Positions 28,457-38,601 of a stretch of 64,000 bases of DNA are shown in pieces. Within the stretch, counting starts at the first letter, position 1; every line of letters starts with the position of its first letter. Made by a program: the position numbers and the translations under genes. Under the pieces are notes generated by a model. That model saw only the letters and a program-made list of their open reading frames with translations. It had not been told where the DNA came from and did not search any database. The stretch is taken from NCBI RefSeq assembly GCF_023700755.1, contig NZ_JAMKOJ010000002.1:436329-500328 (forward strand), read 5' to 3'. The DNA is from Allorhizobium sonneratiae. GTDB lineage: Bacteria; Pseudomonadota; Alphaproteobacteria; Rhizobiales; Rhizobiaceae.

Positions 28457-28561
28457 ACTGCATCATTCCTTAAATCGGGTGAGATTTAAGGTGAAAATGA
28501 TGCAGCAGATGAAAAGCGTTACGGCGAGTTTTGTGCGCCATATTGGGCGCACGGCGCTGTA
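28457..28561 (+). repeat. Palindromic repeat family A, copy 2
   Basis: About 105 bp and some 90% identical by eye to 16719-16824. The first hairpin is perfect here in its inner part (CCTTAAATC/GATTTAAGG) and ends with GCATCATT/AATGATGC. The second keeps GTGCGCC/GGGCGCAC and CGGCG/CGCTG outer pairs. It lies between the cupin gene and gshB, 100 bp before the gshB start. Confidence 0.88.
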
Positions 28562-28661
28562 GGCCGGAAAAATCGGGAGGCGTGTCAGAAATGGTGCGCA
28601 CGCCATTGTGCTTTGAGGTCGGGAGGCCTAAATCTTTCGCGGTTTCAGCGAGAGAAAGACA

Positions 28662-29609
28662 ATGGCCAAGATCAAGACCGTCGCCGTCCAAATGGACCAC
28701 GTCTCCACGATTAACATCGCAGGCGATTCCACCTTCGCCATGAGCCTTGAGGCTCAGGCGCGCGGTTATCAGTTGTTTCATTACACGCCGGATCGGCTGA
28801 CCATGCGCGATGGCAAGATTTATGCGTCCGTCGAGCCGATGCAACTGCGCGATGTCAAGGGTGATCATTTCACGCTGGGGCAAGCCGAACGGGTCGATCT
28901 ATCGACTATGGATGTGGTGCTTTTGCGCCAGGACCCACCCTTCGACATGGCCTATATCACCGCCACCCATCTCCTGGAACGCATCCATCCGAAGACGCTT
29001 GTCGTCAACGATCCGGCCTGGGTACGCAATTCGCCGGAAAAGATTTTCGTCACCGAATTTGCCGATCTGATGCCGCCAACGCTGATCACCCGCGATCCGG
29101 GCGAAATCGCCGCCTTCCGCGAGGAACAGGGCGACATCATCCTGAAGCCGCTTTACGGCAATGGCGGCGCAGGCGTGTTCCATTCCACCCGTGATGACCG
29201 CAATTTTACCTCGCTTCTGGAAATGTTCGGCCAGATGTTCCGCGAGCCCTTCATCGCCCAGGGCTATCTGCCGGCGGTGCGCAAGGGTGACAAACGCATC
29301 ATTCTTGTGGATGGCGAACCGGTGGGTGCTATCAACCGCGTTCCAGCCGAACATGACAGCCGTTCCAACATGCATGTCGGCGGTCGTGCCGAAGCCACCG
29401 AACTGACGGCACGGGAAAAGGAAATCTGCGCCCGCATCGGCCCTGCCCTCAAGGCACGTGGCTTCCTTCTGGTCGGTATCGATGTGATCGGCGATTACAT
29501 GACTGAGATCAACGTCACCTCGCCGACCGGCATTCGCGAAGTGAAGAAATTCGGCGGCGCCGATATTGCCAGCCTGCTCTGGGACGCCATCGAAAGCAAG
29601 CGCGCATAA
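28662..29609 (+). CDS. gshB: Glutathione synthetase
   Basis: 315 residues, the standard bacterial GshB length. It ligates glycine to gamma-glutamylcysteine using ATP. ATP-grasp elements are [13 protein letters not shown] (161-173) and [11 protein letters not shown] (281-291), with the N-terminal domain starting [19 protein letters not shown]. The ATG at 28662 follows GAGAGAAAGACA. Cytosolic. Downstream a small hairpin GGTCTG/CAGACC (29612-29630) separates it from the convergent glycosylation genes. Confidence 0.96.
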   Translation: MAKIKTVAVQMDHVSTINIAGDSTFAMSLEAQARGYQLFHYTPDRLTMRDGKIYASVEPMQLRDVKGDHFTLGQAERVDLSTMDVVLLRQDPPFDMAYITATHLLERIHPKTLVVNDPAWVRNSPEKIFVTEFADLMPPTLITRDPGEIAAFREEQGDIILKPLYGNGGAGVFHSTRDDRNFTSLLEMFGQMFREPFIAQGYLPAVRKGDKRIILVDGEPVGAINRVPAEHDSRSNMHVGGRAEATELTAREKEICARIGPALKARGFLLVGIDVIGDYMTEINVTSPTGIREVKKFGGADIASLLWDAIESKRA

Positions 29610-29657
29610 GGGTCTGTTTCATGCAGACCTGTCGGGGCGGAAGCGATCTCGATCCGT

Positions 29658-30029
29658 TTATCGGAAAACAAAGCGGCCATAGCCGATATAGCTCAGCGCT
29701 GTGGCCGACAGTGAGGCGATGATCAGGGCTGCATAGGGATTAAGCGCCGGCATGGCCAGAAGCAGGCCGGAATAGAGGCCGAAATTGACCAGGGCGGCAA
29801 TGGATCCGACCGATCCATAGCGAAATCCTTCCACCACGATCGCCCGTTTCGATGCACCGAATGTGAAGCGGCGATTGAGCAGCCAGGCAATCATCGTTGC
29901 TGCAGCAATGGCCAGTCCGCGCGCAGCAAAAGGACCGACACCGGTATGATGCAGCAGCAGAAAAAACAGGCTGACGTCAATGACGAAGCCGAAGGAACCG
30001 ACACAGGCGAAGCGAAAGAGTTTTTTCAT
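29658..30029 (-). CDS. GtrA-family membrane protein (lipid-linked sugar flippase)
   Basis: 123 residues with four predicted membrane segments (about 4-25, 36-52, 72-93, 98-118), and the family motifs FACVGSFGFVIDVSLFF and WLLNRRFTFG. GtrA proteins are thought to flip undecaprenyl-phosphate-linked sugars across the inner membrane. Its ATG overlaps the glycosyltransferase stop as ATGA, so the two are translationally coupled, as in gtrAB-type modules. Target glycan unknown. Confidence 0.88.
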   Translation of the reverse strand: MKKLFRFACVGSFGFVIDVSLFFLLLHHTGVGPFAARGLAIAAATMIAWLLNRRFTFGASKRAIVVEGFRYGSVGSIAALVNFGLYSGLLLAMPALNPYAALIIASLSATALSYIGYGRFVFR

Positions 30030-31027
30030 GCGGCGTCGGCAATGCCGGATTGAGGTTTGACTGGTTGCTCATCCTCTTGCCCCCAGTCGAGCGCAGGCTT
30101 TCTGCCGTCAAGTGAGAGATAATGCAGACGAAGCTGGTCGGCACGCGCACGCGAGAGAGAATCGAGAATGAGCCCCGCCGTCAACAGAAGCAGGCTCATC
30201 ATCAGCAGCGCGACCGCCAGAACCCAGGTGGGCAATCGCAGCACCAGACCGGTCTCGAAATAGCGGATCAACACCGGGGTCATGAAAAACAGGCTTGCAC
30301 CGAGACAGCCGGTGGCGAGCGCGCCGAAAAAGGCGAAAGGCCGTGTCTCTTTTGTCAGCATGGCAAACATCCAGAGAATTTTCGCCCCGTCCCGCAGGGT
30401 GGAGAGTTTGGAATGCGACCCTTCCGGGCGACGGCCATAATCCAGTTCCAGTTCCGCCACCGGCAGCTTCAACCGTGATGCATGAACCGACATTTCCGTT
30501 TCGATTTCAAACCCGCCAGATACGGCAGGAAAGCTCTTGACGAAACGGTGGGAAAAGGCGCGATAGCCAGAAAATATATCGCTAAAGCCCGGCCCGAACA
30601 GAAACCGATAGAGCCGGTTGAACAGACGATTACCGACGGCATGGCCCTGACGACCGGCATCTTTCAGCACGCCGCGGCGCGTGCCCACCACCATATCGGC
30701 TCTTTCGCTCACCAGAACCCGGATCAATTCTTCAGCATCCTTTGCCGCATATGTGCCATCGCCATCCGCCATGACATAGATATCGGCATCGATTTCGGCA
30801 AACATACGGCGCACCACATGGCCTTTGCCCTGACGACGCTCGCGAAACACATGCGCGCCCGCCAACATGGCTTTCAACGCCGTGCCATCGGTGGAATTGT
30901 TGTCATAAACGTGAATGGATGCGCCCGGCAAAGCCGCACGGAAACGCTCAACCACCTCACCGATAGTCGCAGCCTCATTATAGCAGGGAAGAAGAACGGC
31001 CACGCCGGCAAAATCTGTCTGGCCCAT
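30026..31027 (-). CDS. GT2 glycosyltransferase, polyprenyl-phosphate type
   Basis: 333 residues. The GT-A domain starts VAVLLPCYNEAATIGEVVERF; the DxD-like metal site is MADGDGTY (Asp88/Asp90), and YGRRPEGSHSKLSTLRDG is the dolichol/undecaprenyl-phosphate-mannose-synthase-like region. Two C-terminal membrane segments (about 235-255 and 270-295) anchor it. Such enzymes load a sugar from a nucleotide donor onto a polyprenyl phosphate. ATG at 31027 is preferred over a TTG at 31042, though neither has a strong ribosome site. Coupled to the GtrA gene and divergent from the GT-C gene. Confidence 0.88.
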   Translation of the reverse strand: MGQTDFAGVAVLLPCYNEAATIGEVVERFRAALPGASIHVYDNNSTDGTALKAMLAGAHVFRERRQGKGHVVRRMFAEIDADIYVMADGDGTYAAKDAEELIRVLVSERADMVVGTRRGVLKDAGRQGHAVGNRLFNRLYRFLFGPGFSDIFSGYRAFSHRFVKSFPAVSGGFEIETEMSVHASRLKLPVAELELDYGRRPEGSHSKLSTLRDGAKILWMFAMLTKETRPFAFFGALATGCLGASLFFMTPVLIRYFETGLVLRLPTWVLAVALLMMSLLLLTAGLILDSLSRARADQLRLHYLSLDGRKPALDWGQEDEQPVKPQSGIADAA

Positions 31028-31188
31028 GAACACAAAACTCAAAACAAAAGGATCATCGGGCAGACCTGGGAGACCCCCATGACCACCGGGCTTTACTATT
31101 TCTTGAGAAGGTTAAGGCTAGGTTTCCGACCGCCAGAAAATTTTCATGGGGCCGATCCTCGGCGCCTTCAGCCAAAGCCTCACATCTC

Positions 31189-33042
31189 ATGCGTTCTGCC
31201 GACGACAACACCACACTTTCCGTTCGCACACCCTTCAGAATGTCGCCCTTCGTGGTCCTGTTTTATGGATGCGTCACCATTCTGGTGATCGCAGCGATGA
31301 CCTTGCCCCATAGCCGGGATTATGTCGGCTCGGACAATGACGATGTCATGCGTCTGGTCGAGGTGCGCGATTTTCTGACCGGTCAGGGCTGGTTCGACCT
31401 GATGCAGTACCGTCTTGGTCTTGAACCCGGAACACTGATGCACTGGTCGCGGCTGATCGATCTGCCGATTGCCGCCCTGATCCGGCTTTTTGGCCTCTGG
31501 CTGCCACCTCTGAAGGCCGAAGCGATGGCGCTCACGGTCTGGCCATTGATGACAACGCTGCCCGTGCTGGCCATCATGGGAAGCACCGGTGCGCGTCTTG
31601 GCGGGCGCGCCGCCATGCATATCGCCCTTGGATTGACCGCCCTTTATCTCATCACCTCCAACAAGTTTCTGCCCGGCGCCATCGATCACGATAATGTGCA
31701 GGTGCCGCTGATGGCATTTCTGGCGCTGGCGCTCAGCAGCGGTGAAGGTTGGCGCATCTATGCATGGGCCGGTTTTGCCGCAGCCCTTGCCCTTGCCATC
31801 GGCGCGGAAACGACGCCCATTGTCGCGGTCGCCTGCGCCATCGTCGCCCTGCAATGGGGCTGGAGCGGCGTGGCCATGCGCGGCCGCGTGCTGGGATTTT
31901 CCCTCAGTCTGGCGCTCTGCGTGACCGGCTTTTTCGTCGCCACGGTCCCGCCTGCGCGCTATGGCGTGGTCACCTGCGACAACCTCTCCTTCGGCTTTTA
32001 CAGCCTCTCGGCCATGGGCGGCGGATTGCTCTTCGCTCTGGCACTGTTTGCCAGCCGGAGTTTACGGATTATCCGTCTTGCGCTTCTGTCAGCGCTTGCG
32101 GCCACAATCTTCATCACGGCCCATGAGATTGCACCGCAATGTCTCGGCAATCCGCTTGCCAATCTCGATCCCATGCTGGTCACCCTCTGGCTCGATCACA
32201 TTAACGAAGCGCGTTCCTTTCTCATGGTCGCCAAAACATCGCCCGACGAACTGGGCGGCTATTATGCCGTGGGTCTTCTTGCCATTCTGGTCTCGGCCAT
32301 CCGGCTTCTCCGCCGCGATCGCCCCATTGCCCATCTGACATATCTCCTTCTCGTGGGCGTGAGCTATGCGATCACAGTGATCCAGGTGCGTGGTTCCACT
32401 TTTTCCAATCTGCTGGCCATTCCGCCGCTTGCCCTGCTGGCTGCCGACCTCAGACATGCCATTACCCATCAAAAGCGCAGCAGCCCAAGCTATAATCTTG
32501 CCTATGCCCTGACCTTGCTGGCGTCGGTGCCTGCCCTCTGGTCTGTGTGCAGCGTCCTGCTCATCGACGGGCCGTCCAGCGTGGCAGAGCGACTACCCAG
32601 CGACAAAACCTTGCCGACTGGCAGCCATGGCAAAACCGCCCGTCACGGCTGCGATACGCAGGCTGACCTACAGGAACTGGCCGATCTGCCCGCAACCACA
32701 GTGTCAGCGCCCTCCGGTCTTGGAACGGCCATTCTGCGCTTTACCCATCACCGTGTGCTGGCCGCGCCCTATCATCGCGATCAGGCAGGCCTGCTCACCC
32801 AGTTGCATATCGGCCTTGCCACGCCAAAGGATGCACACGCCTTTCTGGCGGGAGCAAAGGTCGGCATTCTTGCCTTCTGCGCCAATGATCTGGAAACGAA
32901 ACTGCTGATGCGGACCAAGCCGGATGGTCTCTACGCCATGCTCGACAAGGGAGACGTCCCGGATTTCCTCACTCCCCTGCCCCCATCGCCGCAAAGCGGG
33001 CTCATCCTTTACCGCGTCCAACCTGAAACAGAAAAACCGTGA
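31189..33042 (+). CDS. Large multi-pass membrane protein, GT-C glycosyltransferase-like
   Basis: 617 residues with about eleven predicted membrane segments up to residue ~450 and a ~165-residue soluble C-terminal part. The first outer loop carries SDNDDVMRLVEVRDFL (about 48-63), an acidic DxD-type motif followed by a helix, just as in GT-C enzymes and STT3-like transferases that use lipid-linked sugars. The C-terminal part has Cys near 498 and 565. It lies divergent from the GT2-GtrA pair across 161 bp, so it is a likely third component that moves the sugar onto an exported acceptor. The acceptor is unknown. Confidence 0.75.
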   Translation: MRSADDNTTLSVRTPFRMSPFVVLFYGCVTILVIAAMTLPHSRDYVGSDNDDVMRLVEVRDFLTGQGWFDLMQYRLGLEPGTLMHWSRLIDLPIAALIRLFGLWLPPLKAEAMALTVWPLMTTLPVLAIMGSTGARLGGRAAMHIALGLTALYLITSNKFLPGAIDHDNVQVPLMAFLALALSSGEGWRIYAWAGFAAALALAIGAETTPIVAVACAIVALQWGWSGVAMRGRVLGFSLSLALCVTGFFVATVPPARYGVVTCDNLSFGFYSLSAMGGGLLFALALFASRSLRIIRLALLSALAATIFITAHEIAPQCLGNPLANLDPMLVTLWLDHINEARSFLMVAKTSPDELGGYYAVGLLAILVSAIRLLRRDRPIAHLTYLLLVGVSYAITVIQVRGSTFSNLLAIPPLALLAADLRHAITHQKRSSPSYNLAYALTLLASVPALWSVCSVLLIDGPSSVAERLPSDKTLPTGSHGKTARHGCDTQADLQELADLPATTVSAPSGLGTAILRFTHHRVLAAPYHRDQAGLLTQLHIGLATPKDAHAFLAGAKVGILAFCANDLETKLLMRTKPDGLYAMLDKGDVPDFLTPLPPSPQSGLILYRVQPETEKP

Positions 33043-33075
33043 CACGGAAATCCGTGGGCCAAGGGTGCAAATGAC

Positions 33076-33103
33076 AGAAGGGATTTGCCGGAAAAGCCCT
33101 TCT
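33076..33103. terminator. Hairpin between convergent genes
   Basis: Arms AGAAGGG (33076-33082) and CCCTTCT (33097-33103) enclose a 14-nt loop. It lies after the GT-C gene and just beyond the stop of the convergent small membrane protein gene, so it may end both transcripts. No long T-run. Confidence 0.5.
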
Positions 33104-33105
33104 GC

Positions 33106-33333
33106 TTATAGCAGCGGGCGGCGGGTGGTCAGGACCACCAGCATGAGGCAATCGATCAGGCCGACATTATAGCCGATCAGCATCATGAGAAAATCGATGG
33201 CATTGAGACCGAAAGGGCCGAAAAACAGCACCAGCCCCATGATGAACAACAGGATGGCCACCAGCACAATCGCCAGAATATTTCGTGTGGCGGCAGTGGC
33301 AATGCCAAGCCCCATGGCAAGCAGGAACACCAT
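33106..33333 (-). CDS. Small hydrophobic membrane protein
   Basis: 75 residues with two predicted membrane segments (about 2-24 and 25-65 with a Gly/Pro break, FGPFGLNAIDFL). The ATG at 33333 has AGGA with 8-nt spacing, which supports translation. No family is recognised and there are no catalytic motifs. It lies between the glycosylation locus and xseA, convergent with the GT-C gene. Confidence 0.65.
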   Translation of the reverse strand: MVFLLAMGLGIATAATRNILAIVLVAILLFIMGLVLFFGPFGLNAIDFLMMLIGYNVGLIDCLMLVVLTTRRPLL

Positions 33334-33487
33334 TGATCAATCCTGTCGTACGCAGCGTTACAATGGCGTCAATTTAGCGAAGCAGGGTTAACGATTGCCT
33401 TTTATCAGACCCAGCCGTCGCAATGATTTTCATCGAATCCCCGCTTTCCGGGATGCGTTTTTGCCCGCTTCTTTGTAAAAGAGAGCC

Positions 33488-35080
33488 ATGGCCTCACTGT
33501 TCAATGACGATTCGCCCTCCAATCTCACCGAGTTTTCGGTGTCGGAACTGTCCGGTTCGATCAAGCGTACGATCGAGACGGCCTTTGATCATGTGCGGGT
33601 GCGCGGTGAAATATCCGGTTATCGTGGACCGCATTCCTCCGGCCACGCCTACTTCTCCCTGAAGGATGACCGGGCGCGCATCGATGCCGTCATCTGGAAA
33701 GGCACCTTTTCCAAGCTGAAATACCGCCCCGAAGAAGGCATGGAGGTGATCGCCACCGGCAAAATCACCACCTTCCCCGGCTCGTCGAAATACCAGATCG
33801 TCATCGAACAGCTGGAACCGGCTGGCGCTGGCGCGCTGATGGCACTGATCGAGGAGCGCAAGCGCCGTTTTGCTGCCGAAGGCCTGTTCGATCCGGCGCG
33901 CAAGAAGAAGCTGCCCTTTCTGCCGAAGGTCATCGGCGTCATCACCTCGCCAACCGGCGCGGTGATCCGCGATATTCTGCACCGCATTTCCGACCGCTTC
34001 CCCGTTCAGGTCGTCCTCTGGCCGGTCAAGGTGCAGGGAGAAGGCTCGGGAGATGAGGTGGCGCGCGCCATTGCCGGATTCAATGCGCTGGAGGAGGCAG
34101 GCGATATCGCCCGACCCGATGTGCTGATCGTGGCGCGCGGCGGCGGCAGTCTTGAGGATCTGTGGAGCTTCAATGACGAGGCCGTTGTGCGCGCTGCAGC
34201 CGCCAGCACCATTCCGCTGATTTCTGCCGTCGGCCACGAGACGGACTGGACACTGATCGACTATGTCGCCGATGTGCGGGCCCCGACGCCGACCGGGGCC
34301 GCCGAAATCGCCGTTCCGGTCCGCGCAGAGCTGGAGGCTGAACTTGCCAGCCTTGCCGCACGGCTTTCCGGCGCGGTCAACCGGCAGATGGACCATCGCC
34401 GCCAGTCGCTCAAGGCGCTCGCCCGGGCGCTGCCCTCGCTCGATCAGCTCATGGCCCTGCCACGACGCCGGTTTGACGAGGCAGCCAGCGGTCTTGGCCG
34501 CGGGCTGGAACTGAACACAATGATGAAACGCCGCAGTTTCGAGCGAGCCGCAGCAAAGCTTTCGCCCGAGACCCTGCAACGTCGCCTGTCTGAACGCCGT
34601 CAGCGGGTCAGCGAACGCTCGGCCCTGGCGGAACGGATCATCGAGCGGCTGGTCGAGCGGCAGAAATCCCGTCTCGGTCGCTTCGATGCGACGCTGACGG
34701 CGGTGCCCTCCCGGCTGAAGGCGCAGATCGAACGCTCCGCCGACCGGCTGGGCAATCTTACCCATCGCGCCGACAGCGCCATGAAACATGAATGTGCCCG
34801 ACGCGGAACGGCTCTTGCGGCGCAGGAGCGGATGCTTCTGTCGCTATCCTATAAAAACGTGCTGAAACGCGGTTATGCCGTCATCCGCGATGAAGACAAC
34901 CGCCCGGTATCGCGGGCGGGGGCATTGAACGATGGTCAGTCCGTCGCCATCGAATTTGCCGATGGCCGGATTGATGCCGTCACCGGCAACGCGGATCCGG
35001 CATCTGCTGCGGTGAAAAGTCAGAAAGGCGCGGCTCCGCGCAAGGGTGCCAAAGCGCCCGATCAGGGCAGTCTGTTTTAG
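33488..35080 (+). CDS. xseA: Exodeoxyribonuclease VII large subunit
   Basis: 530 residues. The N-terminal OB-fold ([30 protein letters not shown]), the nuclease core with [16 protein letters not shown] and the glycine-rich [17 protein letters not shown], and [25 protein letters not shown] are all present, followed by a long coiled coil (about 300-440). With XseB it degrades single-stranded DNA. The C-terminal ~70 residues ([17 protein letters not shown]) are a low-complexity extension common in rhizobia. xseB is not in the window. Confidence 0.95.
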   Translation: MASLFNDDSPSNLTEFSVSELSGSIKRTIETAFDHVRVRGEISGYRGPHSSGHAYFSLKDDRARIDAVIWKGTFSKLKYRPEEGMEVIATGKITTFPGSSKYQIVIEQLEPAGAGALMALIEERKRRFAAEGLFDPARKKKLPFLPKVIGVITSPTGAVIRDILHRISDRFPVQVVLWPVKVQGEGSGDEVARAIAGFNALEEAGDIARPDVLIVARGGGSLEDLWSFNDEAVVRAAAASTIPLISAVGHETDWTLIDYVADVRAPTPTGAAEIAVPVRAELEAELASLAARLSGAVNRQMDHRRQSLKALARALPSLDQLMALPRRRFDEAASGLGRGLELNTMMKRRSFERAAAKLSPETLQRRLSERRQRVSERSALAERIIERLVERQKSRLGRFDATLTAVPSRLKAQIERSADRLGNLTHRADSAMKHECARRGTALAAQERMLLSLSYKNVLKRGYAVIRDEDNRPVSRAGALNDGQSVAIEFADGRIDAVTGNADPASAAVKSQKGAAPRKGAKAPDQGSLF

Positions 35081-35172
35081 AGCGCTTTTTAGTCTGATTA
35101 TATGAGATCGGCGCTCTCAGTCTTTGTTATTCCGTACTTCCGGACTGAAAACCGTTTCACACTTTGCTCGGG
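35079..35172 (-). repeat. Palindromic repeat family C, copy 1 (RIME-like)
   Basis: In family orientation (minus) it reads AAAGTGTGAAACGGTTTTC, then AGTCCGGAAGTACGGA and ACAAAGACTGAGAGCG, matching copies at 50152, 44641 and 51011. This family looks like the Rhizobium-specific intergenic mosaic elements. It overlaps the xseA stop by two bases. Confidence 0.75.
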
Positions 35173-35181
35173 ACAAGGCTC

Positions 35182-35212
35182 AAAAAAACACCGGCCCTTT
35201 CGGACCGGTGTT
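35182..35212 (-). terminator. Rho-independent terminator of the fab operon
   Basis: On the minus strand AACACCGGTCCGAAAGGGCCGGTGTT forms an 8-bp stem plus inner pairs and is followed by seven T. It lies about 30 bp after the fabI stop. Confidence 0.93.
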
Positions 35213-35242
35213 AACAAGCTGTTTCAGGCGCAATGACGGCAA

Positions 35243-36058
35243 TCAATCCGCATCGGCGTTGCGCAGCACATCGAGTGTCGGCAGCGAGGTGATGTTGTAG
35301 CCGCCATCGACATAATGCACTTCGCCTGTCACGCCGGCCGAGAGATCGGACAACAGATAAAGCGCCGAACCGCCGATATCCTCAATGGTCGGCGTGCGGC
35401 GAAGCGGTGCATTCTTCTGGTTCCAGTTGAGAATGGCACGGGCGTCGGAAATCCCTGCCCCGGCCAATGTGCGCACCGGACCGGCCGAGATGGCGTTGAC
35501 GCGAATGCCGCGCGGACCATAATCGGCAGCAAGATAGCGCATCGATGCTTCAAGGGCGGCCTTGGCCACACCCATGACATTGTAGTTCGGAATAACGCGC
35601 ATCGAGCCGCCATAGGTCAGCGTCAACAGCGACCCGCCGTCCGGCATCAGCTCTACGGCTCTTTTGGTGATCTCCGTGAAGGAAAAGCAGGAAATCACCA
35701 TGGTACGGGTGAAATTCTCCCGCGTGGTGTTGGCATAAAGCCCTTTCAGCTCATTCTTGTCGGAAAAGCCGATGGCGTGAACGACAAAATCCAGCGTGCC
35801 CCAGCGTTCGCGAAGCGCATCGATGACGCCATCAACGGAGGCGATATTCTCCACATCGCAGGGAAGCACGAAATCGGAACCAAGTTCGGTCGCCAGCGGC
35901 TTGACCCGCTTGCCCAGCGCATCGCCCTGATAGGTAAACGCAAGCTCGGCCCCGGCGGCGGCCAGTGCCTGGGAAATGCCCCAGGCAATAGAATGACTGT
36001 TTGCGACACCCATGATGAGTCCGCGTTTGCCTTGCATCGAAGCGATCATGGATGTCAT
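35243..36058 (-). CDS. fabI: Enoyl-ACP reductase (NADH)
   Basis: 271 residues. It reduces enoyl-ACP in the last step of each fatty-acid elongation cycle. The FabI glycine motif is [12 protein letters not shown] (17-28), and the catalytic pair is Tyr159/Lys166 with the Y-x6-K spacing of FabI (NYNVMGVAK). The ATG at 36058 overlaps the fabB stop (ATGA); a second ATG at 36049 is possible. Third gene of fabA-fabB-fabI, so the operon makes the cis-unsaturated branch and carries its own reductase. Confidence 0.95.
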   Translation of the reverse strand: MTSMIASMQGKRGLIMGVANSHSIAWGISQALAAAGAELAFTYQGDALGKRVKPLATELGSDFVLPCDVENIASVDGVIDALRERWGTLDFVVHAIGFSDKNELKGLYANTTRENFTRTMVISCFSFTEITKRAVELMPDGGSLLTLTYGGSMRVIPNYNVMGVAKAALEASMRYLAADYGPRGIRVNAISAGPVRTLAGAGISDARAILNWNQKNAPLRRTPTIEDIGGSALYLLSDLSAGVTGEVHYVDGGYNITSLPTLDVLRNADAD

Positions 36059-37278
36059 CCGTTATAGCGCTGGAAGACCAGCGTGGCGTTGGTTCCGCCA
36101 AATCCGAAGGAGTTGGAAAGCACAGTGTCGATCTTGGCGTTGTCGATCCGCTGGCGCACGATCGGCACGCCGTCGAATTCCGGATCGAGTTCGCTGATAT
36201 GGGCACTTTCACCAATAAAGCCCGCCTGCATCATCAGGAGGCCATAGATCGATTCCTGCACCCCGGCAGCACCAAGCGAATGGCCGGTCAGCGACTTGGT
36301 CGATTGGATCGCCGGGATCTTGTCGCCGAACACCTCACGGATGGCGGCAATTTCCTTGCTGTCGCCAACCGGCGTCGAGGTGCCGTGGGTATTGATGTAA
36401 TCCACCTCGCCCTGAACCGTCGCAAGCGCCTGACGCATGCAGCGCATAGCGCCTTCACCGGAGGGGGCCACCATGTCGTAGCCATCGGAGGTGGCGCCGT
36501 AACCGGTCAGTTCGGCATAGATTTTCGCACCGCGTGCTTTGGCGTGTTCCAATTCTTCAAGAACCAGAACGCCGGCACCCCCGGCAATGACGAAACCGTC
36601 ACGGTTCTTGTCATAGGCGCGCGAGGCGGTAGCCGGAACATCGTTATATTTGGTCGACATGGCGCCCATGGCGTCGAAGAGATCGGACATGGTCCAGTCC
36701 AGATCCTCATGGCCACCGGCAAACATGATGTCCTGCTTGCCCCACTGGATCATTTCGGCGGCATTGCCGATGCAATGTGCCGAGGTGGAGCAGGCCGAGG
36801 AAATCGAATAATTGACGCCGTGAATCTTGAACCAGGTGGCAAGGGTTGCAGAGGCCGTAGACGACATGGCCTTTGGCACAGCAAAGGGGCCGATGCGCTT
36901 CGGACTGTTGTTCTGGCGAACGATATCGGCAGCTTCGACGATCTGCTTGGTCGATGCACCGCCCGACCCCATAATGATACCAGCGCGAGGATTGGCGCTA
37001 TAATCCTTTTCCTCAAGACCGGAATCGGCGATGGCCTGCTTCATCGCCACATGGTTCCAGGCACCGCCTTCGGACAGGAAACGCATGGCGCGGCGATCCA
37101 CCAGGTCGGTGGGATTGAGAGAGGGCCGGCCCCAGACCTGACATTTAAACCCGTGCTCGGCAAAATCGGGAGAAAAGGAAATGCCAGACCTGGCGTCACG
37201 CAACGACGCGGTCACTTCCGCCGCATCGGAGCCGATGGAGGAGACAATGCCCAAGCCTGTAACGACGACCCGTCTCAT
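36055..37278 (-). CDS. fabB: 3-oxoacyl-ACP synthase I
   Basis: 407 residues. It elongates acyl-ACP including unsaturated intermediates. The catalytic triad is Cys163 ([10 protein letters not shown]), His in [11 protein letters not shown] and His in [12 protein letters not shown], as in E. coli FabB. The ATG at 37278 begins [16 protein letters not shown] and has AAGG upstream; eight upstream residues are rejected. Lies 34 bp after fabA. Confidence 0.96.
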   Translation of the reverse strand: MRRVVVTGLGIVSSIGSDAAEVTASLRDARSGISFSPDFAEHGFKCQVWGRPSLNPTDLVDRRAMRFLSEGGAWNHVAMKQAIADSGLEEKDYSANPRAGIIMGSGGASTKQIVEAADIVRQNNSPKRIGPFAVPKAMSSTASATLATWFKIHGVNYSISSACSTSAHCIGNAAEMIQWGKQDIMFAGGHEDLDWTMSDLFDAMGAMSTKYNDVPATASRAYDKNRDGFVIAGGAGVLVLEELEHAKARGAKIYAELTGYGATSDGYDMVAPSGEGAMRCMRQALATVQGEVDYINTHGTSTPVGDSKEIAAIREVFGDKIPAIQSTKSLTGHSLGAAGVQESIYGLLMMQAGFIGESAHISELDPEFDGVPIVRQRIDNAKIDTVLSNSFGFGGTNATLVFQRYNG

Positions 37279-37312
37279 GAAAGCACCTTCTGTTTGCATC
37301 ATAGGCAGGCGC

Positions 37313-37828
37313 TCAGCCTGCTTTTTCCTGAAAAAGACCGACGCGAAGATCGCTGGCCTTGTAGATGGTTTCGCCGTCAGCCTTCATCCAGCCATCGGCA
37401 ATGCCCAGCACGAGCCGTCCCCGCATGACACGCTTGAAATCGATGCCATATTCGACAAGCTTCGTTTGCGGCGTCACCATGCCGGTAAACTTCACTTCGC
37501 CGGTCGAAATGGCGCGGCCCTTGCCGGGTTCGCCCAACCAGCCCAGATAAAAGCCGGTCAGCTGCCACATGGCGTCAAGACCGAGGCAGCCCGGCATGAC
37601 AGGATCGCCCTGAAAATGGCAGGGGAAGAACCAGAGATCCGGGGTAATGTCGAATTCGGCGCGGATATAACCCTTGTCGTGCGGACCACCGGTTTCGGAA
37701 ATCTCCGTGATGCGATTGAACATCAGCATGGGCGGCAGCGGCAATTGCGCATTGCCGGGGCCGAATAATTCACCCCGTCCGCAGGAAAGAATCTCTTCGT
37801 AATTGTAGCTCGATTGTCTTTCTACCAT
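37313..37828 (-). CDS. fabA: 3-hydroxydecanoyl-ACP dehydratase/isomerase
   Basis: 171 residues, exactly the usual FabA length when started at the ATG at 37828. It dehydrates and isomerises the C10 intermediate, the branch point to unsaturated fatty acids. The active site is His71 and Asp85 in [21 protein letters not shown] nearby in-frame ATG at 37840 sits only 2-3 nt after GGAGG, too close. First gene of the fab operon, divergent from irr over 304 bp. Confidence 0.95.
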   Translation of the reverse strand: MVERQSSYNYEEILSCGRGELFGPGNAQLPLPPMLMFNRITEISETGGPHDKGYIRAEFDITPDLWFFPCHFQGDPVMPGCLGLDAMWQLTGFYLGWLGEPGKGRAISTGEVKFTGMVTPQTKLVEYGIDFKRVMRGRLVLGIADGWMKADGETIYKASDLRVGLFQEKAG

Positions 37829-38132
37829 GTGGCTTTCCATTTCCTCCCTCGGTCGCACGCTCAGGAGACTTAAATCAACATGGCGACGAATTGAAGCCGA
37901 TACCAGTGCAATCCCGATCTTTAATCGGTCGTTATCGGCTTTTCCCAGTCGCTCTTGCCCCGTCGCATACAGGAAGAGCTTATGATCGGCCAGAGAAAAA
38001 ATCTGCAAATCGCGTTGTCATACTGCGCTTTTGCCAGATTTTACCAACCGGGACGCTATTGAAACTGCCGATCGCAACGGGTATATGTCATTTTTAAAGG
38101 TTCTAAGGTTTGCAAGGCAGGAGAAGGTTCCG
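37829..38132. promoter_or_regulatory. fabA-irr divergent intergenic region with candidate iron control element
   Basis: A 304-bp region with no gene, which must hold promoters for the fab operon and irr. At 38091-38107 TTTTTAA-AGG-TTCTAAG resembles the Irr-bound iron control element (TTTAGAA-N3-TTCTAAA): the right half matches six of seven bases, the left half five. It is 26 bp before the irr start, so it would be an autoregulatory site. Confidence 0.45.
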
Positions 38133-38552
38133 ATGAAGGCGAAAGCCTCGGACAGTGTGGAAGCAAAATTGCGGCACTCGGGCCTCAGGCCCACGCGTCA
38201 GCGCATTGCTTTGGCAAGCCTGCTTTTTGCCAAGGGTGACCGGCATTTGACCGTTGAGGAACTTCACGAAGAGGCGGTGGCCGCCAATGTGCCCGTTTCG
38301 CTTGCCACCGTCTACAACACCCTGCATCAGTTCACCGAAGCTGGCATGATCCGGGTTCTGGCGGTTGAAAGCAACAAGACCTATTTCGACACCAATGTGT
38401 CGGATCATCACCACTTCTTTGTCGAGGGAGACAATGAGGTGCTGGATATTCCGGTCAGCAATATCATCATCGACAATCTGCCGGAACCGCCGGACGGAAT
38501 GGAAATCGCCCATGTCGATGTCGTTGTCAGATTACGCCACAAGCGTAGCTGA
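38133..38552 (+). CDS. irr: Iron response regulator Irr (Fur family)
   Basis: 139 residues. Winged-helix domain GLRPTRQRIALASLLF and SLATVYNTLHQFTEAGMIR, then the dimer domain with SDHHHFFVEGDNE; His92-94 is the heme-binding HHH of Irr. No Cys-Pro heme regulatory motif is present at the N-terminus, as in the Rhizobium-type Irr that senses heme without it. It represses or activates iron genes when iron is low. The ATG at 38133 has AGGAGAAGG upstream. Linkage to fabA-fabB is a conserved rhizobial arrangement. Confidence 0.93.
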   Translation: MKAKASDSVEAKLRHSGLRPTRQRIALASLLFAKGDRHLTVEELHEEAVAANVPVSLATVYNTLHQFTEAGMIRVLAVESNKTYFDTNVSDHHHFFVEGDNEVLDIPVSNIIIDNLPEPPDGMEIAHVDVVVRLRHKRS

Positions 38553-38601
38553 TCTTCCCTGTCCGTTTCCAAGACATCTCCACCTGTTTCAACCTGCCCT
38601 T

